NCBI RefSeq assembly: GCF_017316025.1
Contig: NZ_JAFLVT010000001.1
Span: forward strand, 138,875-202,874
DNA: 64,000 nucleotides
DNA from: Candidatus Enterococcus myersii
GTDB taxonomy: Bacteria; Bacillota; Bacilli; Lactobacillales; Enterococcaceae
Direction of reading: 5' to 3'
Both the position numbers and the translations under genes were made by a program. Below, in pieces: positions 46,117 through 55,255 of this stretch; the first letter of the stretch is position 1, and every line of letters starts with the position of its first letter. Under the pieces are notes generated by a model. That model did no database searches. It saw nothing but the letters and a program-made list of their open reading frames with translations, and was not told the origin of the DNA.

Positions 46117-46760
46117 AAATTTTACAACAGCATTTGCCTAAAGCTTTGGCAGACACCTTTTATATGGTGGCTGTCGCGACAATTATCGGCGTTATAGTTG
46201 GCGGATTAATTGGTTTACTGTTGTTTTTAGCTAGCAATGTTTTATTTCATCAAAATATCCTCCTCCACAAGACAGTAGGTTTTATCGTTAATGCAATTCG
46301 ATCATTACCGTTTCTCATTTTACTGGTAACCCTGATTCCTTTTTTGTCTGCCATTTTAGGAGACCCTTATACGCCGACAGGAGCCGCAATTTCGCTATCT
46401 GTTGCAGCGATTCCTTTTTTTGCTCGAGTGGCAGAAGGGGCCTTTGCAGAAGTTGATCCGGGAATTTTAGAAGCCAGTGTTGCCCAGGGTGCAACAACCA
46501 AACAGATTATTTTAGGTGTGATTATTCCTGAGAGCTTACCGGGCTTAATTCGCGGCCTTGTATTAACAGTTATTAGCTTGTTGGGATACTCTGCGATGGT
46601 GGGAACAATTGGTGCTGGTGGAATTGGCGATTTGGCAATTCAATATGGGTATTATCGTTATGAAACATTGGTTTTAGTGGTGATTATTTTACTATTAGTG
46701 GTAGTGGTGCAACTTATTCAGTGGGGTGGCGACCGATTGGCGCAACATTTTACCCGTTAA
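46101..46760 (+). CDS. metP: Methionine ABC transporter permease
   Basis: A 219-residue MetI-type permease with five hydrophobic helices and the coupling loop EGAFAEVDPGILEASVAQGA (about residues 114-133). It forms the membrane channel of the importer. The ATG follows AAGGAGG inside the end of metN, indicating translational coupling. It is also called metI in other species. Confidence 0.92.
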   Translation: MAETVEILQQHLPKALADTFYMVAVATIIGVIVGGLIGLLLFLASNVLFHQNILLHKTVGFIVNAIRSLPFLILLVTLIPFLSAILGDPYTPTGAAISLSVAAIPFFARVAEGAFAEVDPGILEASVAQGATTKQIILGVIIPESLPGLIRGLVLTVISLLGYSAMVGTIGAGGIGDLAIQYGYYRYETLVLVVIILLLVVVVQLIQWGGDRLAQHFTR

Positions 46761-46795
46761 GATTTAAGGAGTGATAAAGTTAGGGAGTGAGGCAA

Positions 46796-48112
46796 GTGTA
46801 CAAAAAAGTACCAGCAGCATATTTACAAAATAAGGTGACTGGTGAAATAGGAAATGCAGCTGGAATCTTTTATCCAACCAATACAGCAGAAGTTGTAGCT
46901 TGTATAAAAGACGCAGCGAGTAAACAGCAAAAAATTATTACGGTCGGGGGCTATACCGGACTCACGGGTGCAACTTTTGCCAAGCAAGAGGAATTTTTGC
47001 TGTGTTTAAAAGAGATGCAGCAAATTATAAAACTAGATAAACAAACATTAACTTTAACCGTCGAGGCGGGAGTAACGCTACAGGCAATTCAAGATTATTT
47101 AGCACCTACACCGTATTTTTACGCGCCAGATCCTGGTTCTAAAGCGGCTACAATTGGTGGCACGGCAGCCACAAATGCTGGTGGAATGCGCGCACTTAAG
47201 TATGGGGTAACAAGAGATAATATCCGGGGGATGGAAGTGGTATTAGCCGATGGCAGTATTGTCTTTGTTGGTGGTTTAAATAATAAAGATAGTTCAGGTT
47301 ATGATTTAAAAGACTTATTTATCGGTTCAGAAGGAACACTAGGTGTCATCACCCAATTACAGCTGAAGTTGCGCGTAAAGCCTGCAACTTCCCGTAGTTT
47401 ATTAATTGGATTTAATAATTTAACAGACTTGGCGCCAGTTGTTTATCAAATTTTAGCTTCAACAATTACTCCGGCTGCGTTGGAATTTTTTGAAAAAAGT
47501 GGCTTAAAATACGCTGCTGATTTTTTGAAAATTCCGATGCCAACTATGACCGGTACAGCTTTTTTATTATTAACAGTAGATGGCAGCAACGCAGAATGTC
47601 TAAATCAAATTGAAAGCTTAAAAAAATTGCTAGAAGAAGCTGATATTACGACTTTTAAAATTTTTACAACTCAAGAAGCTAATCTGATTTGGCAACTGCG
47701 AGGCGCAATTGTTTCTGGGGTAGAAGCAAGTAGCCAACAAGAACCATTAGACATTGTAGTACCGATTAATCAGATTACCGATACGATTGTCTATATGAAA
47801 AAATTGACAGAGACATTGGGGCTAGACGGTGTGTTTTTTGGCCATGCTGGTGATGGGAATATACACGCATGTATTATGCGACAAAATTTGGCAGATACAC
47901 TTTGGCAAGAGCAGTTAGCAACTTTTTTGAATCAGCTTTATGAAAAGATTGCTGCTATAGGTGGCTTACCTTCTGCTGAGCACGGGATTGGTTTGTTAAA
48001 GAAAAAATACTTTATGAAAAATCTCCCGTCTGAAAAATTAGGCTTAATGCGACAGCTTAAAACCGCTCTAGATCCCAATGCTATACTAAACCCCAATAAG
48101 ATATTTGACTAA
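46796..48112 (+). CDS. FAD-linked 2-hydroxyacid oxidase/dehydrogenase (GlcD type)
   Basis: A 438-residue flavoprotein with an N-terminal PCMH FAD-binding domain (TVGGYTGLTGATFA about residues 44-57; DPGSKAATIGGTAATNAGG about 110-128; GSEGTLGVIT) and a C-terminal FAD-oxidase domain (FGHAGDGNIHACI, SAEHGIG). Relatives oxidise glycolate, D-lactate or other 2-hydroxyacids. It begins 36 bases after metP with no terminator, so it probably shares the Met T-box. A role on a methionine-related hydroxy acid is possible but unproven. The GTG at 46796 has AGGGAG 8 bases before it. Confidence 0.83.
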   Translation: MYKKVPAAYLQNKVTGEIGNAAGIFYPTNTAEVVACIKDAASKQQKIITVGGYTGLTGATFAKQEEFLLCLKEMQQIIKLDKQTLTLTVEAGVTLQAIQDYLAPTPYFYAPDPGSKAATIGGTAATNAGGMRALKYGVTRDNIRGMEVVLADGSIVFVGGLNNKDSSGYDLKDLFIGSEGTLGVITQLQLKLRVKPATSRSLLIGFNNLTDLAPVVYQILASTITPAALEFFEKSGLKYAADFLKIPMPTMTGTAFLLLTVDGSNAECLNQIESLKKLLEEADITTFKIFTTQEANLIWQLRGAIVSGVEASSQQEPLDIVVPINQITDTIVYMKKLTETLGLDGVFFGHAGDGNIHACIMRQNLADTLWQEQLATFLNQLYEKIAAIGGLPSAEHGIGLLKKKYFMKNLPSEKLGLMRQLKTALDPNAILNPNKIFD

Positions 48113-48141
48113 AATAAAAAGCATAGTTTAATTCATAAGTC

Positions 48142-48197
48142 TAAATTTATTAAAAGTTATTTTCTAAACTTTTGGTAAATTTAGACTTTTTAGCTTT
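48142..48197 (+). terminator. Terminator of the methionine operon
   Basis: AAGTCTAAATTTA pairs with TAAATTTAGACTT, with an inner AAAAGTT/AACTTTT stem and a following T-run. Confidence 0.85.
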
Positions 48198-48322
48198 GTC
48201 GCAAGTATATCCATCTCCGGCTTCACAATCTAGCTCGTAATACCAAATTTAGGCTGTTTTTGTTTGTTTTATACAAAATGCGAATATTTTTTGTGTTTTT
48301 TAAGCAAAAATAAAAATAATCC

Positions 48323-48359
48323 TTGTGATTAATTGCGTATTTATGTATATTAATACATA
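48323..48359 (+). promoter_or_regulatory. argD promoter overlapped by a perfect ARG box
   Basis: TTGTGA (48323-48328), 17 bases, and TATATT (48346-48351) form the promoter. TATGTATATTAATACATA (48342-48359) is a perfect fit to the 18-base ArgR/AhrC operator pattern WNTGNATWWWWATNCANW and covers the -10, so arginine-dependent repression is expected. Confidence 0.85.
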
Positions 48360-48380
48360 AAACTTAAAGTTGGTGGTTGG

Positions 48381-49532
48381 ATGTCGTATCTTTTTTCAAA
48401 TTATCAAAGAAAACCGTATGAAATTATGTCGGGAAATGGCTGCTACTTAACAGACCATACGGGGAAAGAATATTTGGATTTTACTAGCGGTATTGGTGTT
48501 TGTAATTTGGGGTATGGGAATAAAAAATTAAATAGTGCATTAAAGAAGCAAGCAGAAAAGTTGTGGCATACGCCTAATCTCTATCAAAATTCTTTGCAAG
48601 AAGAAGTTGCGGAAAAATTGTGCCAGCGCTTTGATTATTTAGCTTATTTTTGTAATAGTGGCGCAGAAGCCAACGAAGCGGCAATTAAATTAGCCCGAAA
48701 AAAAACGGGAAAAACGCAGATTATAACTTTTTGGCAGTCTTTTCACGGACGAACATATGGTGCGCTGTCTGCCACCGGTCAAAAAAGCATTCAGGCAGGT
48801 TTTCACCCGTTAGTACCAGATTTTGTACATCTTCCCTTTAACGAACTGGCGCCTTTACAAAAGGCGATAACAAAAAAGACCGCAGCAGTAATGCTAGAAG
48901 TAGTTCAAGGAGAAGGCGGTGTACTTCCGGCAGATAAAGAGTGGTTACAAGCAGTAGCCAAGTTATGTCGTGAGAATGATTGTCTTTTAATTGTCGATGA
49001 AGTTCAAACCGGAATTGGTCGCTGTGGTAGCTTATTTGCTTTTGAAGACTATGCCATTTATCCAGATATTGTAACCTTAGCAAAAGGCTTAGGAAATGGA
49101 TTTCCAGTTGGAGCGATGTTAGCAAAAAAGGAACTAGGTGCATCTTTTCTTCCGGGTAGTCACGGATCGACGTTTGGTGGCAATAAAATGGCGATGGTAG
49201 CCGCAAAGACGGTATTAACTGAATTAGATGATCAAAATATTTATGAGAATGTAAAAATGCGTAGTGAAGAATTGGTGACAGGATTAAAAAAACTCAATGC
49301 GCCTTTCATTACGTCGATTCGTGGCAAAGGTTTAATGATTGGCATTGTTTTACAGGAAGAAACAAATGTAACAAACCTTATGCTAGCGCTAGAGACAGCA
49401 GGAATGTTGACTTTACGGGCGGGGGAAAATATTTTACGCCTTTTGCCACCACTGATTATTACGAGCACAGAAATCATCCACGGGTTGCATATTTTTGAGA
49501 AAGCTTTTTCAAAACTTAGTTTACAAGAATAG
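48381..49532 (+). CDS. argD: Acetylornithine aminotransferase
   Basis: A 383-residue class III PLP aminotransferase converting N-acetylglutamate semialdehyde to N-acetylornithine. Visible motifs are FCNSGAEANEAAIKLAR (about residues 92-108), FHGRTYGALSATGQ (about 121-134), DEVQTGIGRCG (about 203-213) and the PLP lysine in TLAKGLGNGFPVGAM. The ATG at 48381 has only a weak GGTGG ribosome site. It is separated from argCJB by a 184-base gap with its own promoter, and is preceded by a perfect ARG box. Confidence 0.93.
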   Translation: MSYLFSNYQRKPYEIMSGNGCYLTDHTGKEYLDFTSGIGVCNLGYGNKKLNSALKKQAEKLWHTPNLYQNSLQEEVAEKLCQRFDYLAYFCNSGAEANEAAIKLARKKTGKTQIITFWQSFHGRTYGALSATGQKSIQAGFHPLVPDFVHLPFNELAPLQKAITKKTAAVMLEVVQGEGGVLPADKEWLQAVAKLCRENDCLLIVDEVQTGIGRCGSLFAFEDYAIYPDIVTLAKGLGNGFPVGAMLAKKELGASFLPGSHGSTFGGNKMAMVAAKTVLTELDDQNIYENVKMRSEELVTGLKKLNAPFITSIRGKGLMIGIVLQEETNVTNLMLALETAGMLTLRAGENILRLLPPLIITSTEIIHGLHIFEKAFSKLSLQE

Positions 49533-49583
49533 ATGATTAATCAGCGCATTCGATGTTTTAGGACAAGAAAACAATTGCAACGT

Positions 49584-49658
49584 TTTGTATAAAAATATAA
49601 AAAATATCAAAAAAATTAATAAAAAATCATTGACGTGAAAAAAGCTTATGTTTATAAT
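49584..49658 (+). promoter_or_regulatory. argCJB promoter with upstream ARG-box-like site
   Basis: TTGACG (49630-49635), 17 bases, and TATAAT (49653-49658). TTTGTATAAAAATATAAA (49584-49601) fits the ARG box with one mismatch (T for the conserved C). Confidence 0.7.
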
Positions 49659-49716
49659 CAGATTAATTTAATAACTTGTGTTTTATTGCTTATAAATTAG
49701 AAGGTGAGGTGACAAA

Positions 49717-50751
49717 ATGATGAAAGCTGCAATAATCGGGGTAACTGGCTATACTGGGCTTGAATTAGTACGATTGATTTGCAAGCATCCCGTTTTGGAG
49801 CTGGGGACTTTACACAGCCACGGGCAACATACAAAAAATAGTGCCGAACTTTATCCCCATCTAAACGATTTAGTAGAAAAGACAATTATTGGGTACACAC
49901 CAGAACAGGTGATGGCAGAAAATGACATTGTTTTTTTTGCAACACCGGCTGGCGTAACCAAAGAAGAAGCGGCGCCTTTTGTAGCTGCCAATTTTCCAGT
50001 GATTGATCTATCTGGGGACTTGCGATTAAAAGATGGCGCTACTTATCAAAAATGGTATAAAAAAACGCCAGCTGATGCCAAACTATTAAAAAAAGCACAG
50101 TACTGCTTACCAGAGTTAATGGATAAAAAACCGGGAAATTTAATCTCCAACCCTGGCTGTTATGCAACGGCGGCCATTTTAACTGCGATGCCATTAGTAA
50201 AAGCAAATCTTATTGAAGCTACTCCGCTAATTTTTGACGGGAAATCCGGCTTAACAGGAGCTGGTAAAACGTTGTCTGACAGTAGTCATTTTGTTACATG
50301 CGCCGAAAATATGACGATGTATAAATTAAATGAGCATCAGCATATTCCAGAGATTATTAGCGTGCTCCAACAATTTGATAAATCTTTAACCAATATTCAC
50401 TTTACGACGAGTCTCATCCCAGTTAAACGGGGGATTATGATGACCCTTTATGCCCAAATAAAAAAAGGTGTGACGGAAAATGAAATTTATGCTGCCTATA
50501 CTGCAAGTTATAACCACCGTGCTTTCGTCCGAATGCAGCCACTTGGCCAGCTACCACAGCTGCGCCAAGTGGTGGGCACCAATTTTTGTGATATCGGGTT
50601 GGGTTTGAATGTACAGACCGGTATTTTGACCGTGGTGGGTGTCATTGACAATTTAGTCAAAGGAGCCAGTGGTCAAGCGTTGCAAAACTTCAATTTGTGG
50701 GCGCAATTAGACGAAGACACGGGGCTTAGGGATGTGCCCATGTTTCCTTAA
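49717..50751 (+). CDS. argC: N-acetyl-gamma-glutamyl-phosphate reductase
   Basis: A 344-residue NADPH-dependent reductase, third step of ornithine synthesis. The N-terminal GVTGYTGLELVRL (about residues 8-20) is the nucleotide-binding loop. The catalytic cysteine is in SNPGCYATA (about 144-152), and HQHIPEI with the catalytic histidine is near 207. A double ATG follows GAGGTGA. It is the first gene of argCJB with gaps of 14 and 53 bases. Confidence 0.95.
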   Translation: MMKAAIIGVTGYTGLELVRLICKHPVLELGTLHSHGQHTKNSAELYPHLNDLVEKTIIGYTPEQVMAENDIVFFATPAGVTKEEAAPFVAANFPVIDLSGDLRLKDGATYQKWYKKTPADAKLLKKAQYCLPELMDKKPGNLISNPGCYATAAILTAMPLVKANLIEATPLIFDGKSGLTGAGKTLSDSSHFVTCAENMTMYKLNEHQHIPEIISVLQQFDKSLTNIHFTTSLIPVKRGIMMTLYAQIKKGVTENEIYAAYTASYNHRAFVRMQPLGQLPQLRQVVGTNFCDIGLGLNVQTGILTVVGVIDNLVKGASGQALQNFNLWAQLDEDTGLRDVPMFP

Positions 50752-50765
50752 AGGAGAAAAAAGAT

Positions 50766-51956
50766 ATGCAAAAAATTAATGGAACAATCGCCACACCCAA
50801 AGGTTTTGCAGCAGATGGGAATCACTGTGGCCTAAAATATAAAAATCATGATATTGCTTGGCTATACTCGATGACACCAGCACAAGCGGCTGGCGTTTTT
50901 ACTACGAATCAGGTTAAAGCAGCTAGCGTTACTTATACCAAAGAAATTTTACTAGCTGGAAAATTGCAGGCTGTTGTAGTAAATTCAGGCAATGCAAATG
51001 CTTGTACCGGCGATGAAGGATTAAAAAATACGAAAGCAATGGCTGAGGTAACGGCAAAAAAATTACAGATTGCACCAGATTTGGTCGCCGTCGCCTCAAC
51101 GGGAATAATCGGAAAACCCCTACCAATGGAAAAAGTAACTGCAGGTATTGAAAGTCTACAAAAACAGGGAATAGCTGATAATTTCGCCAAAGCAATTTTA
51201 ACCACAGATACCTTTACAAAAAATGTGGTTTATCAAACTGAAATAGATGGTCATTGCATTACCATGGCTGCCTGTGGCAAGGGCTCAGGAATGATTCATC
51301 CGAATATGGCCACAATGTTAGGCTTTATAACTTGTGATGCCAATATTTCGAGCTTGACGCTACAGCAATTACTTTCAGAATTAACGGAGGTAACTTTTAA
51401 TCAGATTACAGTCGATGGCGATACGTCAACAAATGATATGGTATTACTACTGGCAAACGGCGCTGCTGGTGGCCACGAAATTAAAACCAAAACGTTAGCC
51501 TATCAAAAGCTAAAAGAACTTTTAAAAACAGTGATGGAAGATTTGGCAAAAATGATTGCCAAAGATGGCGAAGGAGCAACGAAGTTAATTGAAGTAACTA
51601 CAAGTGGAGCCTGCGATGATTTGATAGCTCGCATGATTAGTAAATCAGTAGTTGGTTCTCCATTAGTTAAAACAGCAATTTTTGGTAAAGATCCTAATTG
51701 GGGCCGCATTTTATGTGCTATTGGGTATAGCGGAAGTCCAGTTAATCCTGAGGAGGTTACAATTACTTTAGGGGATCAAATAGTTTATGCCAATGGACTG
51801 CCGACGGTTTTTGATATGCAAAAAATGACAGCAGCACTGGCTGAAGATGTCATTAAAATTTTTGTTACTTTACAACAAGGCAATGGTCAAGGAAAAGCCT
51901 GGGGATGCGATTTGACCTACGATTATGTCAAAATTAACGCATTGTATCACACCTGA
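50766..51956 (+). CDS. argJ: Ornithine acetyltransferase / N-acetylglutamate synthase
   Basis: A 396-residue ArgJ that self-cleaves into two chains at the threonine in HPNMATMLGF (about residues 178-187). GKGSGMIHPNMATML and the C-terminal GKDPNWGRILCA are diagnostic. It recycles the acetyl group from acetylornithine to glutamate and so removes the need for ArgE; whether it also makes acetylglutamate from acetyl-CoA cannot be told from sequence. The ATG follows AAAGGAG. Confidence 0.95.
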   Translation: MQKINGTIATPKGFAADGNHCGLKYKNHDIAWLYSMTPAQAAGVFTTNQVKAASVTYTKEILLAGKLQAVVVNSGNANACTGDEGLKNTKAMAEVTAKKLQIAPDLVAVASTGIIGKPLPMEKVTAGIESLQKQGIADNFAKAILTTDTFTKNVVYQTEIDGHCITMAACGKGSGMIHPNMATMLGFITCDANISSLTLQQLLSELTEVTFNQITVDGDTSTNDMVLLLANGAAGGHEIKTKTLAYQKLKELLKTVMEDLAKMIAKDGEGATKLIEVTTSGACDDLIARMISKSVVGSPLVKTAIFGKDPNWGRILCAIGYSGSPVNPEEVTITLGDQIVYANGLPTVFDMQKMTAALAEDVIKIFVTLQQGNGQGKAWGCDLTYDYVKINALYHT

Positions 51957-52009
51957 TGATTTTAAAATCAAGTTTTCGGTAGATTTCAAAATTTAAGGAG
52001 TGAGAAAAG

Positions 52010-52777
52010 ATGGAAAATAATGACGTGATCGTAGTAAAGATGGGCGGTATCGCCTCTGACAATTTGGATAAAGCTTTTTTTAGTCAACTAAAACAATGGC
52101 AGGCAGAAAATAAAAAGATTGTCATTGTTCATGGTGGCGGTCACTATATTTCTAAAATGATGACATTAATGAATTTAAAAGTTGAGGTCAAAGAGGGCTT
52201 GCGTATTACCAGTAAAAAAACACTAGAAATTACCCGGATGGTGCTGTTGGGTCAAGTCCAACCGTTGATTACCACTTCATTACAAAAGGCTGGTTTACAA
52301 CCAGTCGGGTTAAATGCCGGTTGTAATCAATTGATTCAAGGCGATTTTATTAATCGCAAAAAATTGGGTTACGTTGGTGAAGTAACCCAAATTTCAAATG
52401 CATTATTGGAAACCTTGTTTCATACGGATCAAATCCCTGTTATTGCGCCATTAGGCATCACGCCACAAGGACAGTGGCTTAATATTAATGCCGATGAAGT
52501 AGCTTGTCAGGTTGCAGTAAGTTTGCAGGCAAAAAAATTGTTTTTACTAACCGATGTACCAGGAATTAAAAAAGATGATGTGTGGTTAGATGAAGTTTGT
52601 TTTGAGCAATTGGAACAATTTGTGACACAAAAAATTGTTACTGGAGGAATGGTCCCCAAAATCACTAGTGCTAAAAAGGCACTAGTAGCCGGCGTGCAAT
52701 CGGTATGCATTAATAACACCATTACAAATTCTGGGACTACTATTTTAGCAAAAGTACCGGTACTGGCGACAAATTAA
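52010..52777 (+). CDS. argB: N-acetylglutamate kinase
   Basis: A 255-residue amino-acid kinase phosphorylating N-acetylglutamate. VVKMGG (about residues 8-13), HGGGHYISKMM (about 43-53) and the C-terminal GGMVPKITSAKKAL are family landmarks. The short N-terminus suggests an arginine-insensitive form. The ATG follows AAGGAGTGAG. It is last in argCJB and ends at a terminator. With argC, argJ and argD the window encodes the route from acetylglutamate to ornithine; argF, argG and argH are not here. Confidence 0.94.
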   Translation: MENNDVIVVKMGGIASDNLDKAFFSQLKQWQAENKKIVIVHGGGHYISKMMTLMNLKVEVKEGLRITSKKTLEITRMVLLGQVQPLITTSLQKAGLQPVGLNAGCNQLIQGDFINRKKLGYVGEVTQISNALLETLFHTDQIPVIAPLGITPQGQWLNINADEVACQVAVSLQAKKLFLLTDVPGIKKDDVWLDEVCFEQLEQFVTQKIVTGGMVPKITSAKKALVAGVQSVCINNTITNSGTTILAKVPVLATN

Positions 52778-52796
52778 AATACTAGCTTCAAAAAAA

Positions 52797-52828
52797 TCTG
52801 CCGCAAAAAAGCGGGCAGGTTTTTTCTT
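52797..52828 (+). terminator. Terminator of argCJB
   Basis: TCTGCCGC pairs with GCGGGCAG, followed by a T-run. Confidence 0.82.
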
Positions 52829-52983
52829 TTTAAAAGTTTAAATCCAAGTTGCGGTATATTTTTTGTCAGACCATCACTTAGAATGATTAGAAAAAATGAT
52901 TTTTTTTGATTATTTTGAAAAAATGGTATTTAGTCAGGTAATTGAGCCAATTTTTCTTAAAAAAGTGATAAAATACAATTTGA

Positions 52984-53088
52984 TATAATGTTTAGAGATG
53001 AATTCTCTTTAGATAACGTTTTTACTACAAAGTAGCTAAGGGATATCATTTGCGACAAGACTGATTTCTAAGTACAATAATCTTGTCG
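52984..53088 (+). promoter_or_regulatory. Promoter and leader hairpin of the VOC gene
   Basis: TATAAT at 52984-52989 starts a leader of about 110 bases. CGACAAGA (53053-53060) and TCTTGTCG (53081-53088) form a hairpin directly before the GAAGGGGAG ribosome site. No known riboswitch is recognised. Confidence 0.4.
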
Positions 53089-53105
53089 GAAGGGGAGTAA
53101 AGAAA

Positions 53106-53942
53106 ATGGCTGAATTTGCACTAGCGGCGGCAGGGCTTGAGACCGTGGCATTACGCGTTAAAAATCGAAACTTAATGATTGAATTTTATCGCGATATTAT
53201 TGGTTTTAATTTGAAAAGAGAAGAAAATGAATTAGCAATTTTTGGCAACGCCAAAAGTAAAAGCGAATTGTTGTGGTTGGAAGAAAGTCCTTATGCACAA
53301 GACCACACTGGTGAAATTAAGAAATTACAACGGTTGTGTTTGGTGATTCCTTCTGAAAAGGAGTTGGCCGATGTGGCACAACGTCTAATTAAAGCAGACT
53401 ATCCAATTAAAGATGCATTAGCAGACAACGATGCAACGGGAATTTTAGTTGAAGATCCTGAGGGCAATCAGTTGGAAATTTATTTTGGCACAAAAAGCGA
53501 ACATCAAAATCCAACAGCGTTTAATCTTGCTGATTTAGCGCAAAAAGCCACAGGAGAATTTCCCCGTTTATCAGATGACGTTCATTTTGATAAACTTCAT
53601 CTAAATACAAGTCGCTTAAAAGAGCAGCAAGATTTTTTAGAAAATGTTATTGGTCTAAAAGTTCAAGATGAAACGAGTGGTATTTTGGCTTTAAATGGCG
53701 GAAACTTCCATGTGGGACTAACAGCTGGTCAAGGAGGAACATTAGATCTTTCAACAGATGATGTTTTAGGGCTTGATTTCTTACAGTTTCGCGTTTTACC
53801 TACAGATATCTTAGCTTTAGCAGATCACTTAGCAAGTTTAAACGTTGCGTTTTTCATCGATCAGAAAAAACAAATTATTACAATTTATGATCCAACCGGA
53901 ATTGAATGGTGGTTCATTAGTAAAGATAAAAAACGGCATTAA
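53106..53942 (+). CDS. VOC family protein (CatE-like, two modules)
   Basis: A 278-residue protein with two vicinal-oxygen-chelate modules. The first covers about residues 10-130 (TVALRVKNRNLMIEFYRDIIGF; LVEDPEGNQLEIYF) and the second about 160-275 (DKLHLNTSRLKEQQDFLENVIG; IYDPTGIEWWFI). This is the layout of Firmicutes CatE-like proteins, often annotated as ring-cleavage dioxygenases. The first-position metal ligand of module one appears as Ala-Leu rather than His, so catalysis is uncertain. The ATG follows GGAAGGGGAG. Monocistronic. Confidence 0.8.
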   Translation: MAEFALAAAGLETVALRVKNRNLMIEFYRDIIGFNLKREENELAIFGNAKSKSELLWLEESPYAQDHTGEIKKLQRLCLVIPSEKELADVAQRLIKADYPIKDALADNDATGILVEDPEGNQLEIYFGTKSEHQNPTAFNLADLAQKATGEFPRLSDDVHFDKLHLNTSRLKEQQDFLENVIGLKVQDETSGILALNGGNFHVGLTAGQGGTLDLSTDDVLGLDFLQFRVLPTDILALADHLASLNVAFFIDQKKQIITIYDPTGIEWWFISKDKKRH

Positions 53943-53954
53943 AAAGCAAAACGA

Positions 53955-53988
53955 TTGAATCTGGACGATTAGTCCGGATTCTTTTTTT
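53955..53988 (+). terminator. Terminator of the VOC gene
   Basis: GAATC and GGAC pair with GTCC and GATTC, followed by eight T. Confidence 0.85.
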
Positions 53989-54004
53989 TGAACGATAAAA
54001 AGAT

Positions 54005-54100
54005 AAAATCTTGAGAAATTTGCACAGAAATTTATTGAAATTCCTTTTAATACTTAAAAGCAAAACGAGTTTGTGCAGTCTTTCTTTTCTTGAATTACGT
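54005..54100. repeat. Intergenic repeat-like block
   Basis: AATTTATTG-AATT, CTTAAAAGC and ACGAGT blocks in the same order as at 33680-33720 suggest a short, diverged copy of the intergenic repeat. Confidence 0.35.
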
Positions 54101-54142
54101 GGTAAAATCAAAAAAACCAACTAAGAATTAAAGGTGAATAAG

Positions 54143-55162
54143 ATGTATGCAAAAACAAAAGCATGTATTAAAGAGCAACTGGCTGCAGGTATCTTTCCTG
54201 GTGCGGCTTTTGCCTTTATTGAAAAAGAAGCAGTGGATGAAACGATAGTAGGCGCTCAGATGATTGTACCCCATAAAGTACCTTTACAAAAAGATACGCT
54301 GTTTGATGTGGCTTCTTTAACCAAAGTAATTTGTACCACGAGCGTTGTTTTGCGTCTAAACCAACAGGGGATTATACAGTTAGATCAGCCATTACAAAAG
54401 TATCTACCCGCTTTTAGAAATCCGCAAATTACCTTACGCCACTTATTAACCCATACTTCTGATATTAAGACATGGATTGCCAATCGAGATAAGTTAAATA
54501 AAGAAGAATTAAAGGCGGCCTATTTAAAATTACAACCGGGCGAAAATTTAGGCAAAGTTGTCCAATATACAGATGCGGGGACAATTTTATTAGGTTTTAT
54601 GCTAGAAGAAATATATCAAAAGACAACTATTGAAATTTTTCGTACAGAAGTTTTGGAACCATTAAAGATGGATGATAGCTTATTTTTACCATCTGAGGCG
54701 TTAAGAAGTAAAATTGCACCAACGGAAGTCTTGCCTGACGGCACTGTTTTGCAAGGTTTAACCCACGACCCTAAGGCGCGAGTATTACAAGCTGAAGCTG
54801 GAAATGCTGGTCTATTTACTAACCTGTCAGATTTAGAAATTTTTGCCCAAATGTATTTAAATTGGGGCCAAGATTATCTACGTGAAGAAACCGTGGCAAT
54901 GCTTTTGACAGATCAAACGCCAACACATACTAACAAACGATCTTTGGGCTGGGATTTAAAATATACTGTAGATGATAAATGCCGTCCGTTGTTATTTCAC
55001 ACTGGGTATACAGGGACCTTTATGCTATTAGACCCTGAAAATAAAAGCGGTTTTATCTTTTTGAGTAACCGGGTACATCCTATAGATAATCGCCAGCTTT
55101 ATTTGAAAAAAAGAGATGAGATCCTTACGTTATATTTAAAAGAAAAGGCTCACAAATCGTGA
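54143..55162 (+). CDS. Serine hydrolase of the beta-lactamase/esterase family
   Basis: A 339-residue protein of the class C beta-lactamase/EstB superfamily. The nucleophile motif S-x-x-K is SLTK in FDVASLTKV (about residues 57-65), the Tyr motif is YTD in QYTDAG (about 137), and HTG in HTGYTGTFM (about 288-296) replaces KTG. There is no signal peptide, so it is probably a cytoplasmic esterase or peptidase rather than an antibiotic-resistance enzyme. The ATG at 54143 follows AAAGGTG; the GTG nine bases upstream overlaps the ribosome site. Confidence 0.82.
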   Translation: MYAKTKACIKEQLAAGIFPGAAFAFIEKEAVDETIVGAQMIVPHKVPLQKDTLFDVASLTKVICTTSVVLRLNQQGIIQLDQPLQKYLPAFRNPQITLRHLLTHTSDIKTWIANRDKLNKEELKAAYLKLQPGENLGKVVQYTDAGTILLGFMLEEIYQKTTIEIFRTEVLEPLKMDDSLFLPSEALRSKIAPTEVLPDGTVLQGLTHDPKARVLQAEAGNAGLFTNLSDLEIFAQMYLNWGQDYLREETVAMLLTDQTPTHTNKRSLGWDLKYTVDDKCRPLLFHTGYTGTFMLLDPENKSGFIFLSNRVHPIDNRQLYLKKRDEILTLYLKEKAHKS

Positions 55163-55255
55163 AAAGTGGTATAATACTTCAAGACAAGTTGTTATAAAAA
55201 AGAAAGTAATATTTTCCAAACGAGGCAAAACATTACAACTAGGAGGAAATTGATA

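Noticed and set aside
54143-55162. Beta-lactamase resistance gene
   Set aside because: No signal peptide, HTG instead of KTG, and overall resemblance to cytoplasmic esterase-type family members.
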